Origin: Bradyrhizobium retamae
Lineage (GTDB): Bacteria; Pseudomonadota; Alphaproteobacteria; Rhizobiales; Xanthobacteraceae
Reading direction: 5' to 3'
Assembly: GCF_001440415.1 (NCBI RefSeq)
Contig: NZ_LLYA01000090.1
Span: 1 to 64,000, forward strand
DNA length: 64,000 bases
Shown here: positions 9,612 through 18,284 of the stretch, piece after piece
How positions within the stretch are numbered: position 1 is the first letter of the stretch
How the letters are laid out: each line of letters opens with the position of its first letter
Made by a program: the position numbers and the translations under genes
The notes under the pieces: model-generated
Seen by the model: the letters and a program-made list of their open reading frames with translations, nothing else
Databases searched by the model: none
Told to the model about the DNA's origin: nothing

Positions 9612-9818
9612 TTAACGTACGACTGAGTTACCGGAACTGGTGATCGCCACCGGCTTGCCGGCCTTCATCACGCTCGTGCTCGCGGTCTGGGTGAGACCTT
9701 CATCCGAGCTGTTGCGCGCGGAGATGCTGAACCCGGCGACCACGATACCTGCCACGAGTGCCACGACCACGATCTTGAGATGGGTCGTGCGATCTGCGCT
9801 ATAGATCGAATGGTTCAT
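9612..9818 (-). CDS. Small single-span membrane protein, putative general stress protein
   Basis: The 68-residue protein begins MNHSIYSADRTTHLK, with one hydrophobic helix at about residues 16-33 (IVVVALVAGIVVAGFSI) and a short polar tail. The start at 9818 is favoured by an AGGAG ribosome-binding sequence just upstream. No function is recognised. A GGAAC-N17-CGTT element sits at 9894-9919, about 75 bases upstream on the same strand, matching the EcfG (general stress sigma) promoter consensus. Confidence 0.75.
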   Translation of the reverse strand: MNHSIYSADRTTHLKIVVVALVAGIVVAGFSISARNSSDEGLTQTASTSVMKAGKPVAITSSGNSVVR

Positions 9819-9893
9819 GGAAGTCTCCTGCCGCCTCCGGCCTACGGATTTGTTGGATGCGTCCGCAGGCTGGTTCAACGTCTCGCGTCGGGA

Positions 9894-9919
9894 AACGTAG
9901 GAATCCGCGATCCCGTTCC
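9894..9919 (-). promoter_or_regulatory. EcfG-type promoter for the small membrane protein gene
   Basis: On the minus strand: GGAAC (9915-9919), exactly 17 bases, CGTT (9894-9897). This is an exact match to the alphaproteobacterial general stress sigma factor consensus GGAAC-N16/17-CGTT. The remaining intergenic sequence to 10145 shows no gene. Confidence 0.7.
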
Positions 9920-10145
9920 AAAGAGGCAATCACAAGGCGGTGAAAAGACTTGAAGGGCCGCGATCGGAACAGCCGCGGCGATCGCCGAACATGAACAAAA
10001 ATTCAGTCTCTATAGTAGTTTATGCGGAGGTCACCGCTTCTCAACGCCGAATGGTGCCGTATCGGTCATTTTCGACAAACCATTTGCCTGTGGCGAAAAG
10101 GCTGCGCCGTTTTCGCCGGTGATTTGCGCCGCGCCCATAGCGGAG

Positions 10146-12281
10146 CTAGACGCTGCCAACCGTCTTCAGCCGCGCGCGCGGGTGAATTTCCGCCTGCGAC
10201 AACACGGTGGTTTGCGAGCGGAACCGCTCGACCAGCGAGCGCACGAACGGGCGGATTGCAGCGGAGGTGACCAGCACCGGCGCCTCGCCCTCGCGCGCTG
10301 CCTGCTCGAAGGCGTTGCGAACGCTGGTCATGAACTCCGACAGTTTTGAGGGCTGCATGGCAAGGGTGCGCTCTTCGCCCTGGCCCACGATCGATTCCGC
10401 AAACGCCTGCTCCCACCGCGCCGACAGCGCGATCAGCGGCAGATACCCGTTGTATGTGGTATTCTGCGCGCAGATCTGGCGGGCGAGGCGGGCGCGGACG
10501 TGCTCGACCATGGTGGCCGGGTTGCGCGAGAAGGCGAGCGCGTCGGCGATGCCTTCGAGGATGGTGGAGAGGTCGCGGATCGAGATCCGCTCGGCCAGCA
10601 GGAGTTGCAGCACGCGCTGGATGCCCGAGACCGTGACCTGGCTCGGCACGATGTCCTTGACCAGTTCGCCCTGTTCCTTCGGCAGTTCCTTCAAGAGCTT
10701 CTGCACCTCGCCATAGGACAGCAAGTCGCTCATGTTGTTCTTGAGCAGCTCGGTGAGGTGTGTCGACAGCACGGTAGCGGCGTCGACCACCGTGTAGCCC
10801 TTCAGCGAGGCCTCTTCCTTCAGCGCGGCATCGACCCAGGTGGCCGGCAGGCCGAACGTCGGCTCGACGGTGTGGATGCCGGGCACGCCGACCTGATTGC
10901 CGGCGGGGTCCATCACCATGAACTGGTTCGGCCAGATCTTGCCGGTGCCGGCGTCCACTTCCTTGATCTTGATGACGTAGGTGTTGGCCTCGAGCTGGAC
11001 GTTGTCGAGGATGCGCACGGCGGGCATCACAAAGCCCATTTCGATCGCGAGCGAGCGGCGCAACGCCTTGATCTGCTCGGTCAGGCGGTCGGTGCCGTCA
11101 GGGCCGTTGACCAGCGGCAGCAGCGCATAGCCGAGCTCGATCTTGAGGTCGTCGATCTTGAGCGCGGTGGCGATCGGCTCTTCGGCCGCGGCGTTGGCGG
11201 CAGCCGCCGCAAGCTCGGGCGCAGCGGCCGCGGCGGCTTCGGCAGCCCTGGTGACGTTGTTGTGGTTTCGCGCTTTCCAGGCCAGCGCCGCGGCGCCGCC
11301 GCCGAGCGCCAGGAACGGCAGCATCGGGATGCCCGGCAACAGCGCCAGCACCAGCATCACGCCGGCCGACATGCCGAGCGCCTGCGGGTAACCCGAGAGC
11401 TGCTTCATCAGGGCCTTGTCAGCCGCACCCGTGATGCCGGCCTTCGACACCAAGAGGCCCGCGGCGGTGGAGACGATCAGCGCCGGCACCTGCGTCACCA
11501 GGCCGTCGCCGACCGTCAGAATGGTGTAGGTGCGGGCGGCATCGCCAAAGCTCATGCCCTGCTGGGCGACGCCGATGATGATGCCGCCGATCACGTTGAT
11601 GAACACGATCAGGAGGCCGGCGATGGCGTCGCCGCGGACGAATTTCGAGGCGCCGTCCATGGCGCCGAAGAAGCCGCTTTCGTCTTCCAGCGTCTTGCGG
11701 CGAGCCTTGGCGGTCTGCTCGTCGATCAGACCGGCAGAGAGATCGGCGTCGATCGCCATCTGCTTGCCCGGCATCGAATCCAATTGGAAGCGGGCGGCGA
11801 CTTCGGCGATGCGGCCCGAACCCTTGGTGATGACGACGAAGTTCACGATCACGAGGATAGCGAACACGATGATTCCGATCACGAAATTGCCGCCCATCAC
11901 GAAATTGCCGAACGCTTCGATGACGTGGCCGGCGGCGGCCGTGCCCTCGTGGCCGTGCGACAGGATCAGCCGGGTCGAGGCCATGTTCAGCGACAGCCGC
12001 AGCATGGTCGAGATCAGAAGCACGGTCGGAAATGACGAGAATTCCAGCGGCGTCTGGATGAACAGCGACGTCATCAGGATCAGGATCGATACCGTGATCG
12101 AGATCGCCAGGAACAGGTCGAGCACGATCGCCGGCAGCGGCAGGATCAGCACCACCAGGATGACGAGGACGCCGAGCGCCAGCGCCAGATCGCCGCGCTT
12201 CAGGATATCGCCGATTTCGTTCAAGGATGGAAACTTGCCGCCTGTGCCTGCGCCGCCCTGACCCGCCGTGACATCGACCAT
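10146..12281 (-). CDS. flhA: Flagellar biosynthesis protein FlhA
   Basis: A 711-residue export-gate protein. The N-terminal half carries about eight membrane helices starting near residue 30 (ALALGVLVILVVLILPLP) and the conserved cytoplasmic loop with QLDSMPGKQMAIDADL and GLIDEQTAKARR. The C-terminal half is the soluble cargo-docking domain (DAATVLSTHLTELL). It passes substrates from FliI/FliJ into the export channel. The frame opens at 12383, but 12281 gives the normal FlhA N-terminus and has a GGGGAAG ribosome-binding sequence. A CtrA-like box lies at 12452-12466. Confidence 0.95.
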   Translation of the reverse strand: MVDVTAGQGGAGTGGKFPSLNEIGDILKRGDLALALGVLVILVVLILPLPAIVLDLFLAISITVSILILMTSLFIQTPLEFSSFPTVLLISTMLRLSLNMASTRLILSHGHEGTAAAGHVIEAFGNFVMGGNFVIGIIVFAILVIVNFVVITKGSGRIAEVAARFQLDSMPGKQMAIDADLSAGLIDEQTAKARRKTLEDESGFFGAMDGASKFVRGDAIAGLLIVFINVIGGIIIGVAQQGMSFGDAARTYTILTVGDGLVTQVPALIVSTAAGLLVSKAGITGAADKALMKQLSGYPQALGMSAGVMLVLALLPGIPMLPFLALGGGAAALAWKARNHNNVTRAAEAAAAAAPELAAAAANAAAEEPIATALKIDDLKIELGYALLPLVNGPDGTDRLTEQIKALRRSLAIEMGFVMPAVRILDNVQLEANTYVIKIKEVDAGTGKIWPNQFMVMDPAGNQVGVPGIHTVEPTFGLPATWVDAALKEEASLKGYTVVDAATVLSTHLTELLKNNMSDLLSYGEVQKLLKELPKEQGELVKDIVPSQVTVSGIQRVLQLLLAERISIRDLSTILEGIADALAFSRNPATMVEHVRARLARQICAQNTTYNGYLPLIALSARWEQAFAESIVGQGEERTLAMQPSKLSEFMTSVRNAFEQAAREGEAPVLVTSAAIRPFVRSLVERFRSQTTVLSQAEIHPRARLKTVGSV

Positions 12282-12491
12282 GGTAGCCGCTTCCCCCCGC
12301 GCCTGCCGCCATCGGGCGCCAGACGTCTTGGCGGCGGCCGAAGGGCCGCCGTTCCGAAAGTGAGGCACCGCACTGGCGTCCACGGGGTTCCTCCCGTTCT
12401 ACGCGGCCGACGACACTCGACTTCACCCGGCAATTCTTGCCGGGTGTATGGTTAGCAAAGGGTTAACGGGGCGGGGTTGGCCTTAGCAAAG
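12282..12491. promoter_or_regulatory. flhA upstream region with CtrA box and two strong hairpins
   Basis: Read on the minus strand, 12452-12466 is TTAA-N7-CTAA, one base short of the CtrA consensus TTAA-N7-TTAA. Between it and the start codon lie two perfect hairpins: 12424-12446 (10-bp stem, 3-base loop) and 12332-12351 (8-bp stem, 4-base loop). If transcription begins near the CtrA site, flhA mRNA would have a structured leader of roughly 150 bases. No protein gene is evident here. Confidence 0.5.
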
Positions 12492-12598
12492 ACCGTCATC
12501 CCGGGATGGTCCGCAGGACCAGACCCGGAATCTCGAGATTCTCAGGTGCGCAATTGCGCACCATAGTTCGATGCTTCGCATCGGCCTGGAATGACGAG
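12492..12598. repeat. Dispersed intergenic repeat, family A copy 1
   Basis: An imperfect long palindrome starting ACCGTCATCCCGGGATGG and ending GGCCTGGAATGACGAG. It shares the core CCCGGAATCTCGAGATT and GCGCACC...GGAATGACGA with the element at 24455-24580. I take it as a non-autonomous intergenic repeat of the sort common in bradyrhizobial genomes (family recall, not a search). Confidence 0.7.
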
Positions 12599-12720
12599 CA
12601 CACACACCTCCACATTCCCGCGGCGCATTCCGCCCGGGCTTTGCCAAAACTTTTCGCCCAAAAAGTGGGCGCAGGGAATGCCGGGTGCCGGCTAGCACCC
12701 GCGGTCTCGTGTGCGATGGA
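12599..12720. repeat. Probable repeat fragment fused to a truncated acetyltransferase
   Basis: A non-genic stretch containing AACTTTTCGCCCAAAAAGT (an inverted repeat) and the short palindrome GGGTGCCGGCTAGCACCC. Its potential translation (VGAGNAGCRLAP) looks like a recurrent repeat-derived peptide I recall from bradyrhizobial annotations. The sequence changes to acetyltransferase coding sequence at about 12721. Confidence 0.45.
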
Positions 12721-13143
12721 TGGCGTCGCATACTGACAGACTTGTTCAGCGCCGGCGGAGAAACGGTGTGGATGCAGCCGCCGTTCTTCTGCGACTACGG
12801 CTCAAACATCGAACTCGGCGAGCGCGTCTTCTTCAACTTCAATTGTGTGGTGCTGGACGTATGCCCGGTAAAGATCGGTGACTTCACGCTGTTCGGTCCG
12901 GCCGTGCAAATTCCGACGCCGATGCACCCCTGGAACGCCGAACAGCGCCGAAAGGAAGAATTCGGCAAGCCTATCGAAATTGGATCGGACGTATGGGTCG
13001 GCGGCGCAGCGATCATTCTGCCCGTCGTCCGGATCGGATCGCGGGCACTGATCGGCGAGGAAAGCATTGTGGCGCGGGACATTCCTCAGGGCGTGTTTGC
13101 TGCAGGCAATCCTTGCCGTGTCGTCCGTGAAATCGCCGAATAG
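12685..13143 (+). pseudogene. Maltose/galactoside O-acetyltransferase-like protein, 5' end lost
   Basis: From about 12721 the frame encodes a left-handed beta-helix (hexapeptide) acetyltransferase: WRRILTDLFSAGG, QPPFFCDYGSNIELGE, PMHPWNAEQR, IGSDVWVGGAAIILP, AAGNPCRVVREI. Family members are about 185 residues and start with a helical Mac domain; that region, about 50 residues, is missing. What precedes the homology (MPASTRGLVCDG) appears to come from an intergenic repeat. Either ATG 12685 or GTG 12709 could still start translation, so a shortened product is possible. The catalytic His may remain in PTPMHP. Confidence 0.65.
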
Positions 13144-13312
13144 CGATCTTGCTCCTCCATTCACGTTCGCACGTCGGGAACATCCACGCCGGTGGGTTAA
13201 CCTTGTTGGCAAACAGACTGTACATGGGTCGAGTTATTACGCGGGCCGCCGCCAAGTTGCCTCATTAGACCGGAGAATTTTCACTGCCACTAAACAAAGT
13301 GGAGGAAGCATC

Positions 13313-13981
13313 ATGCTGAGAATGATGTTGTTGGGCCTCCTCATCCCATTGGGTGTTGGCGTGCTCGCGGCAATGGAACTCAGAACTCCTGCGCGTAATG
13401 AGGTGGTGGTGGTCCAGCCGCTTGCCGAGACAACCGTAGGCGTTTCCGATTCACATATTTCCGATTCACATGCTGCGTTGGCGAAAGCTGACCGACTTGA
13501 ATTTGCCGCGGCGAACAGCGAGACGCCAGCGCAGCGTGCTCTAGAGCATGATCCGGACCCAGAGGGCCGCGTTAGCGAAAAGTCAGTACCGGTTTTCCCT
13601 CGCGACAAAGGCGGAACGGGTTCGCGCGAAGATCATGCTCAAATCAAAGAGATAGGGCGGGATGACGATTCGAAGAAAAGTCATCGCGCTCTCGTCGACG
13701 AACGCAGTTCTCCGCCGCAGGGCATCAGTGTCGGTTCTTCGGAGCCCTCGAGGGTGATCAACCGTCATCGACACGATCCCAAATCAAAGAAGGCCACCAC
13801 CGACGCCCGTCCAAAGAAGGTTGCCACCGCCGCCCGTCCTAAGTCGAAGCCAAAGACCACCGCTATCAAGCAAGCTACCATTTCCGAGCGGCGAAAGACC
13901 GTCAGCGACACCGAGCCCTGTCGGCTAAGCGCGTTTGGCGGCTTGCGTAAGGCTTTGAATTCAGTCGACTGCGAGATCTGA
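13313..13981 (+). CDS. Hypothetical membrane-anchored or exported basic protein carrying a repeat-derived insert
   Basis: The 222-residue protein has an N-terminal hydrophobic segment (MMLLGLLIPLGVGVLAAM) and a hydrophilic remainder with Lys-rich motifs (RPKKVATAARPKSKPKT). The start at 13313 follows a GGAGGA ribosome-binding sequence. Bases 13537-13645 form a palindromic repeat (GAGCATGATC...GATCATGCTC) translated in frame as about 36 residues. No domain is recognised; two cysteines near the C-terminus (PCRLSAF, SVDCEI) may be functional. Confidence 0.65.
   Translation: MLRMMLLGLLIPLGVGVLAAMELRTPARNEVVVVQPLAETTVGVSDSHISDSHAALAKADRLEFAAANSETPAQRALEHDPDPEGRVSEKSVPVFPRDKGGTGSREDHAQIKEIGRDDDSKKSHRALVDERSSPPQGISVGSSEPSRVINRHRHDPKSKKATTDARPKKVATAARPKSKPKTTAIKQATISERRKTVSDTEPCRLSAFGGLRKALNSVDCEI
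13537..13645. repeat. Palindromic repeat inside a coding frame
   Basis: The ends GAGCATGATC (13544-13553) and GATCATGCTC (13631-13640) are exact inverted repeats. The interior (CGGTTTTCCCTCGCGACAAA) resembles a recurrent bradyrhizobial palindromic element (recall). The reading frame of the host gene stays open through it. Confidence 0.65.
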
Positions 13982-14036
13982 TTCATTGGAACGGCTTGAA
14001 GCTGGCTTCTAACAAGCCACTTCTCGCCGGCGGCCT

Positions 14037-14426
14037 TCATGGATTCCATCCGCCGCTGCCATAGGGGCGGGTGATGATTTCGAGGAGGTGACCGTTGAGA
14101 TCTTCGAAGTAGACCCCGCGTCCGCCGTCGTGACGATTGATCTCGCCGGGATGCTTGCGCGCCGGATCGGCCCAGTAAGCAAGCTTGCGTTCCCGAACCC
14201 GACCGAAAATCTCGTCGAACTCAGCTTCGCTGACCAGAAAGGCGTAGTGCTGCGGCGCGATTTCGTCGGTGTCCATGTAATCGAGAAAGGCTCCGTTTTC
14301 GGCAGCGACCATCTCAAACGGCCCCCAGTGCTTCGGGGCTGGAAGGTTCAATATCTCGGTCAGGAACTTCGCGGAAGCCTTGCTGTCGCGCGCCGACAGG
14401 ATCGTGTGGTTGAAATGGACCGCCAT
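14037..14426 (-). CDS. Glyoxalase/VOC family protein
   Basis: The 129-residue protein begins MAVHFNHTILSARDSKAS and carries paired VOC modules: first-half HTILSARD...FLTEIL and second-half GGRGVYFEDLNGHLLEIITR. Predicted metal ligands of the family are visible as H in FNHTIL and E in LLEII. Such proteins are metal-dependent lyases, dioxygenases or resistance proteins; the substrate cannot be told. The frame extends upstream to 14636, but the added part is compositionally unlike a protein start. No operon partners. Confidence 0.82.
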   Translation of the reverse strand: MAVHFNHTILSARDSKASAKFLTEILNLPAPKHWGPFEMVAAENGAFLDYMDTDEIAPQHYAFLVSEAEFDEIFGRVRERKLAYWADPARKHPGEINRHDGGRGVYFEDLNGHLLEIITRPYGSGGWNP

Positions 14427-14766
14427 GGCGTTTCTCCCTAAAGATTTTGCGCTGCGTGCCGCTGGTTTGTTCGATCCATAAAGAGGCCTTCTCGACAGCG
14501 CGAGTAACGAGCCTTTGCTACCGGCTGTCTTCAGGCGCCCGAATGAGTCGGACGAGGCGGCTGACCTCGTTGGAGCAGCCGCAGCTCCGCACGCCAGGCC
14601 TTGCTGACAAACGGCTCCACCGCCTAACCAGCACACCTTCGGTTGAGTTCCATGCCCTAGTCGTCAAGCCCAAGTGAAGGCGGTGAACTAACCTTCAATC
14701 ATTCCGGAATGGGACCAAGACCGGACATTGTCACCGCCCATTGCTCCGACTTCGCGGCAGCCCCTT
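14427..14766. other. Intergenic region, no feature recognised
   Basis: A 340-base stretch between the VOC gene and the broken GST gene. Several short frames exist on both strands but none has a convincing start, composition or family match. It may be decayed sequence. Confidence 0.4.
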
Positions 14767-15375
14767 TCATGCGGCGAGATAGGTGCGATAGCGAACTGCA
14801 TACCAATCAGTGGTTCGCGCGTATTGCCGAACGGCCTTGCGCTCGCCCACGGCCTGGCGCCACTCGGAGAGCCCGCGGCAGCCAGGGGCAGGCGAAATTC
14901 GCTGAGTTGTTCGAGGACGTCCGACTGCTCGAACCATGGGTACAACGCAATGTCCGCGAGGGTGAACCGATCGCCGAATAGATAGGGTCCGCTGCGGGGG
15001 CGTCGTGCCATCATCTCGTTCTCGAGGAACTGAACATGGTCTCAAGCAACTGCGCGGCCAGCTCACGTCTGGCCTCCGCCTCGCGCGTAAAGATGAATCT
15101 ATGCGTAGTCGAGTAGAGCTGTTCATCCGCGAGCTTGATCCAATTGCGCGCGCGATCCGCCGGCGCCGCGGGCATCAATGGCGGATCGGGCAGATTTTCG
15201 CACCCCCGTGCAACCAGTGGGATCCTGCCGTCCGGCGATATATGCACGAAATCAGAAGGCTTGTTCCTGAGATCGATCTCGATCGGCTCGGCGTCAATTC
15301 CCTTCTCGGCGAGCGTCAGGCGGACGCGGTGCGCATAGGACAGAGCTGGTTCGTATAGAGTTTCACGTGGCTCAT
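14767..15375 (-). pseudogene. Glutathione S-transferase family protein, multiply frameshifted
   Basis: Starting at ATG 15375 the frame reads MSHVKLYTNQLCP and then stops; homology continues in another frame as YAHRVRLTLAEKGIDAEPIE, then PLVARGCENLPDPPLMPA, where about 20 residues seem deleted. A second shift near 15010 leads to PRSGPYLFGDRFTLADIALY, and a third near 14870 to the C-terminal EWRQAVGERKAVRQ and TDWYAVRYRTYLAA ending at 14767. Three frameshifts plus an internal deletion mark a genuine pseudogene of a two-domain GST (thioredoxin-like N-domain, helical C-domain). Confidence 0.88.
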
Positions 15376-15571
15376 GATCTGGTACTCCTGGATCGCGCCG
15401 GCCGATTGAAGTTATTCCTTACGAGTACCGGTTCGCGCTCAAGGCAAGAACGGAGGCGTCGCAAGTCCTAGTGACGGGCGGCCTCAATCGCGCGGCTCAA
15501 ATGATCACGTGCAACGCCGACAGCGCTCAACGCTTGCGCGCAGATTCACCTGAAAAAATAGATGCTTAAAG

Positions 15572-16783
15572 GTGAACGAGCTCACACCAGAGCTCGAGCG
15601 GCAGGTCCATTTTGCTGGTTTCGGGACGACCCAGATGCACGACCGAATTACCATCCCCAAGTTCGTGGTCGGCGAGCTGCCGGAGCTGAAAGGCGAAGGC
15701 CGCGACCTGCGAATAGATGCCTGCCGAGGCATCGCGCTGTGGTTCATCTTTCTTGACCATGTTCCCGACAACGTCGGAGCTTGGCTGACGTTGCGGAACT
15801 ACGGCTTCAGCGATGCCGCGGAAATGTTCATGTTCGTCTCGGGCGTAACCTGCGCGCTGGCTTACGGCAGGGCATGGCGCTGCGAGGGCTGGACCGGCGT
15901 GATCAGCCGAACGCTGCGGCGAAGCTGGGACATTTACGTTGCATTTCTGCTGCTCACGCTCGCTTGCGTCATCCTGGTTCACCTCGCGGGCACTGGCCGT
16001 CTTGCTGACGAGAGCAATACGCGTATCTTGCTGGACCATCCCGGAGCGACGCTCGCGCGCGCGGCGATCCTGCAATACCGTCCGGTCAATACCGACGTGT
16101 TGGCAGTCTTCGTGCTTCTTCATCTCTTGTTCGCGCCGCTGCTGTGGCTGCTGCTGCGAGCGCCGAACGCGACGCTTGCTGCCTCGCTGGCGCTTTATCT
16201 GTTGGTGCATGCCTTTGGCTGGACCTTCCCGGCGTGGCCGAACGGCCACTGGGCTTTCAATCCGCTGGCCTGGCAATTGCTGTTCGTGCTTGGCGCGTGG
16301 TGGATGATCGAGGGCAAGAGTCCTCGGTCGTGGGTGACGTCACGCACGACGCTTATGCTTGCCGTTCTGTATCTGCTCTTAACCCTGGTCATCGCATTGA
16401 GCTGGCGCATCAGACCGCTGGAGGCACTGATCCCGGAGGCGTTGGCGAAACTGATTTACCCATTGGACAAATCGAATCTCGATCCATTGCGACTGCTGCA
16501 TTTTTTGGCCCTTGCGGTTTTGGCGTCATGGCTCGTGCCCCGCAAGTGGCGAGGGCTGGCGACGCCGGTGATGCGCGACGCGATCCTCTGTGGCCAGAAC
16601 TCGCTGCCAATCTATTGCCTCGGCGTTCTCTTGACGTTCGCCAGCTACGCGGCGCTGCTCAGCATTTCAGACGGACTTGCGATGCAGGTAGCATTGAGTC
16701 TCACTGGCATCGCAGCGATGATCGGGACCGCAACACTGCTAAGCTCGATCAGCATCAAACCCAGGCAGCGATCGCAACAGTAA
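15572..16783 (+). CDS. OpgC-like integral membrane acyltransferase-family protein
   Basis: The 403-residue polytopic membrane protein contains the OpgC signature region RDLRIDACRGIALWFIFLDHVP followed by about ten hydrophobic helices (AFLLLTLACVILVHLAG, WQLLFVLGAWWMIEG, AILCGQNSLPIYCLGVLLTF). OpgC-family proteins succinylate or otherwise acylate periplasmic glucans; the substrate here is unproven. The start is uncertain: GTG 15572 or ATG 15635, the latter giving MHDRITIPKF. No other glucan genes are adjacent. Confidence 0.85.
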   Translation: MNELTPELERQVHFAGFGTTQMHDRITIPKFVVGELPELKGEGRDLRIDACRGIALWFIFLDHVPDNVGAWLTLRNYGFSDAAEMFMFVSGVTCALAYGRAWRCEGWTGVISRTLRRSWDIYVAFLLLTLACVILVHLAGTGRLADESNTRILLDHPGATLARAAILQYRPVNTDVLAVFVLLHLLFAPLLWLLLRAPNATLAASLALYLLVHAFGWTFPAWPNGHWAFNPLAWQLLFVLGAWWMIEGKSPRSWVTSRTTLMLAVLYLLLTLVIALSWRIRPLEALIPEALAKLIYPLDKSNLDPLRLLHFLALAVLASWLVPRKWRGLATPVMRDAILCGQNSLPIYCLGVLLTFASYAALLSISDGLAMQVALSLTGIAAMIGTATLLSSISIKPRQRSQQ

Positions 16784-16828
16784 CGCGCGTCGTTGCGCAT
16801 GCGATCCATGTGGCGCTATACATTCCCC

Positions 16829-17179
16829 ATGTCCCGCGATTTTCGCCTTGATCGCACTGCCGTCGACGTTCTCAACTATGAGATCGCCCAGGACCAGGCC
16901 GTTGCGCTCGGACGGATGGGGCGAGCGCTGGAAGCGGCCCTCGCCAGGCTGCGGGAGTTCGATGCCACCCATCCACGCTCGGGAGCGCCGGCGTCAGCGC
17001 AGCAGGCACGGCGCCTCCTGGTGACGGAGGCCGGCCACGCGCTCTGGATGTTCGTGGTGCAGCGAGAGGCGTGTGGCTTGCGCGACAGCCACCCTGTCAT
17101 GCGCGACTATAACGTGCCGGACGAGGTACAGCATTGCATGGGGGCTGTCCCTGCCACATCGATGCTGTCAGCAACATGA
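16829..17179 (+). CDS. DUF6665-like small protein
   Basis: The 116-residue protein begins MSRDFRLDRTAVDVLNYEI and includes AQDQAVALGRMGRALEAALA, VTEAGHALWMFVVQREACGL and VMRDYNVPDEVQ, which I recognise as the DUF6665 family of alphaproteobacteria. Function unknown. The last ten residues look atypical, so a small shift near 17150 may have changed the end. An upstream in-frame ATG at 16793 would add twelve unconserved-looking residues. Confidence 0.7.
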   Translation: MSRDFRLDRTAVDVLNYEIAQDQAVALGRMGRALEAALARLREFDATHPRSGAPASAQQARRLLVTEAGHALWMFVVQREACGLRDSHPVMRDYNVPDEVQHCMGAVPATSMLSAT

Positions 17180-17382
17180 CTTCCTGGGTTTCAACCGACC
17201 CATCGAGGTTCGAGACGAGTAGGAAGTCACCGTGGACGCCTTTCGTGCGGCTGCCCGGCACTCGCGCCCCGGTCTCGTTTCCCAGGCCAGAATGAATCCA
17301 TCGCCTTGCCGGATTTGAGCCCTATTGTGACCCAGGTCGCGGCCAAAGGTCGGTGCGGGGAGGGCGCAACACTGGGGTTCTC

Positions 17383-18141
17383 ATGTCCGGTCATTTGCGA
17401 ACTTGCATCGCCGCTTTTGTCCTTCTCGCAAGTCTCCCGACTTCGCCTGCATCTTCGAATCCGCTTGCAGACTTGTTCAATGTCTCTCCCCCGAAGCCCC
17501 CTGAGCCTGCTCCCGCGGAAAAGGAACGGGAGTGCTTGCCACGACCCGGTACGTCGACGGCGGAAGGTCAGCGCTGGGTGTATCGTTCAGAGGGGGGGCG
17601 CAAATGCTGGTTCCAGGCTGCCGAGGGAACCGCGACGGTGAAGCAGGTTCGTCGTCGCGCCGCGAAGCCTCGTGCCGCCGCTGTCGAGGAGAATGAGGCC
17701 GCGCGGGCCAAGCAGAAGGCGGTCATGGATGCGCGTGCGGAGCTGCTCCGCTCCGCACCGGCGGAAACGTCTCAGCCGACGCAACCTGCGCCCGAGCTCA
17801 AGGTTGTCGAGGCCGCTTCCGTCCCGGCTACTACGGGGCCCGCAGCCTTCGTGCCGCCGGCAACTGTCGCCAGCCGCGCGACCGATCAGCTCACGCCTGA
17901 CCACCCCACGCCGCGCCGGCTCGACGCGGAGACACTTCTGGCAGCCGCACCGGCGCCAAGCGCCACGGTTGCGGTCTTCGTGCCTCCGGCCCCGCCGGTC
18001 GCCTCTCCAATCGCCGCGGTGGCCGATGACGGCTGGGGCTGGATGACAACCTGGCTTGGCGCGCTGCTGATGGCGTTGGGGCTCGCCTTCGTCTTAGCCT
18101 CGAGCCGGACCCTTCGGGAGGCCGCGCTGTTGCGCGATTGA
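17383..18141 (+). CDS. Exported Pro/Ala-rich protein with W-YR-GRKCW motif and C-terminal membrane helix
   Basis: The 252-residue protein has a signal peptide (TCIAAFVLLASLPTSPASS), a short Cys-containing module (RECLPRPG...GQRWVYRSEGGRKCWFQ), a long low-complexity Ala/Pro linker and a C-terminal transmembrane helix (WLGALLMALGLAFVLASS) followed by a short basic tail. The two cysteines probably form a disulfide in the periplasm (inference). The Cys module closely matches that of the protein at 18531-18947. No known function. Confidence 0.7.
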   Translation: MSGHLRTCIAAFVLLASLPTSPASSNPLADLFNVSPPKPPEPAPAEKERECLPRPGTSTAEGQRWVYRSEGGRKCWFQAAEGTATVKQVRRRAAKPRAAAVEENEAARAKQKAVMDARAELLRSAPAETSQPTQPAPELKVVEAASVPATTGPAAFVPPATVASRATDQLTPDHPTPRRLDAETLLAAAPAPSATVAVFVPPAPPVASPIAAVADDGWGWMTTWLGALLMALGLAFVLASSRTLREAALLRD

Positions 18142-18284
18142 TGCGGGAGCAGTGGCTGTCCTAGGCGGGCAGTGGCCAAGTAATCTGCCTGACTTTCAGC
18201 TCCCTATGGCGTCGCGCATGGGCTGGATGCTTCTAGTCGATGTCCGACTATTGTTAGCCACGACCGTGCTCTCGATTGCAACGG

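Noticed and set aside
11143..12035. Long plus-strand frames opposite flhA
   Set aside because: They are antisense shadows of a well-recognised FlhA protein with no family match of their own.
12599..12680. Possible insertion-sequence end
   Set aside because: There are short inverted repeats but no transposase gene or matching second end nearby.
13160..13200. EcfG promoter before the 13313 gene
   Set aside because: GGAAC is present, but no CGTT-like sequence lies 16-17 bases downstream.
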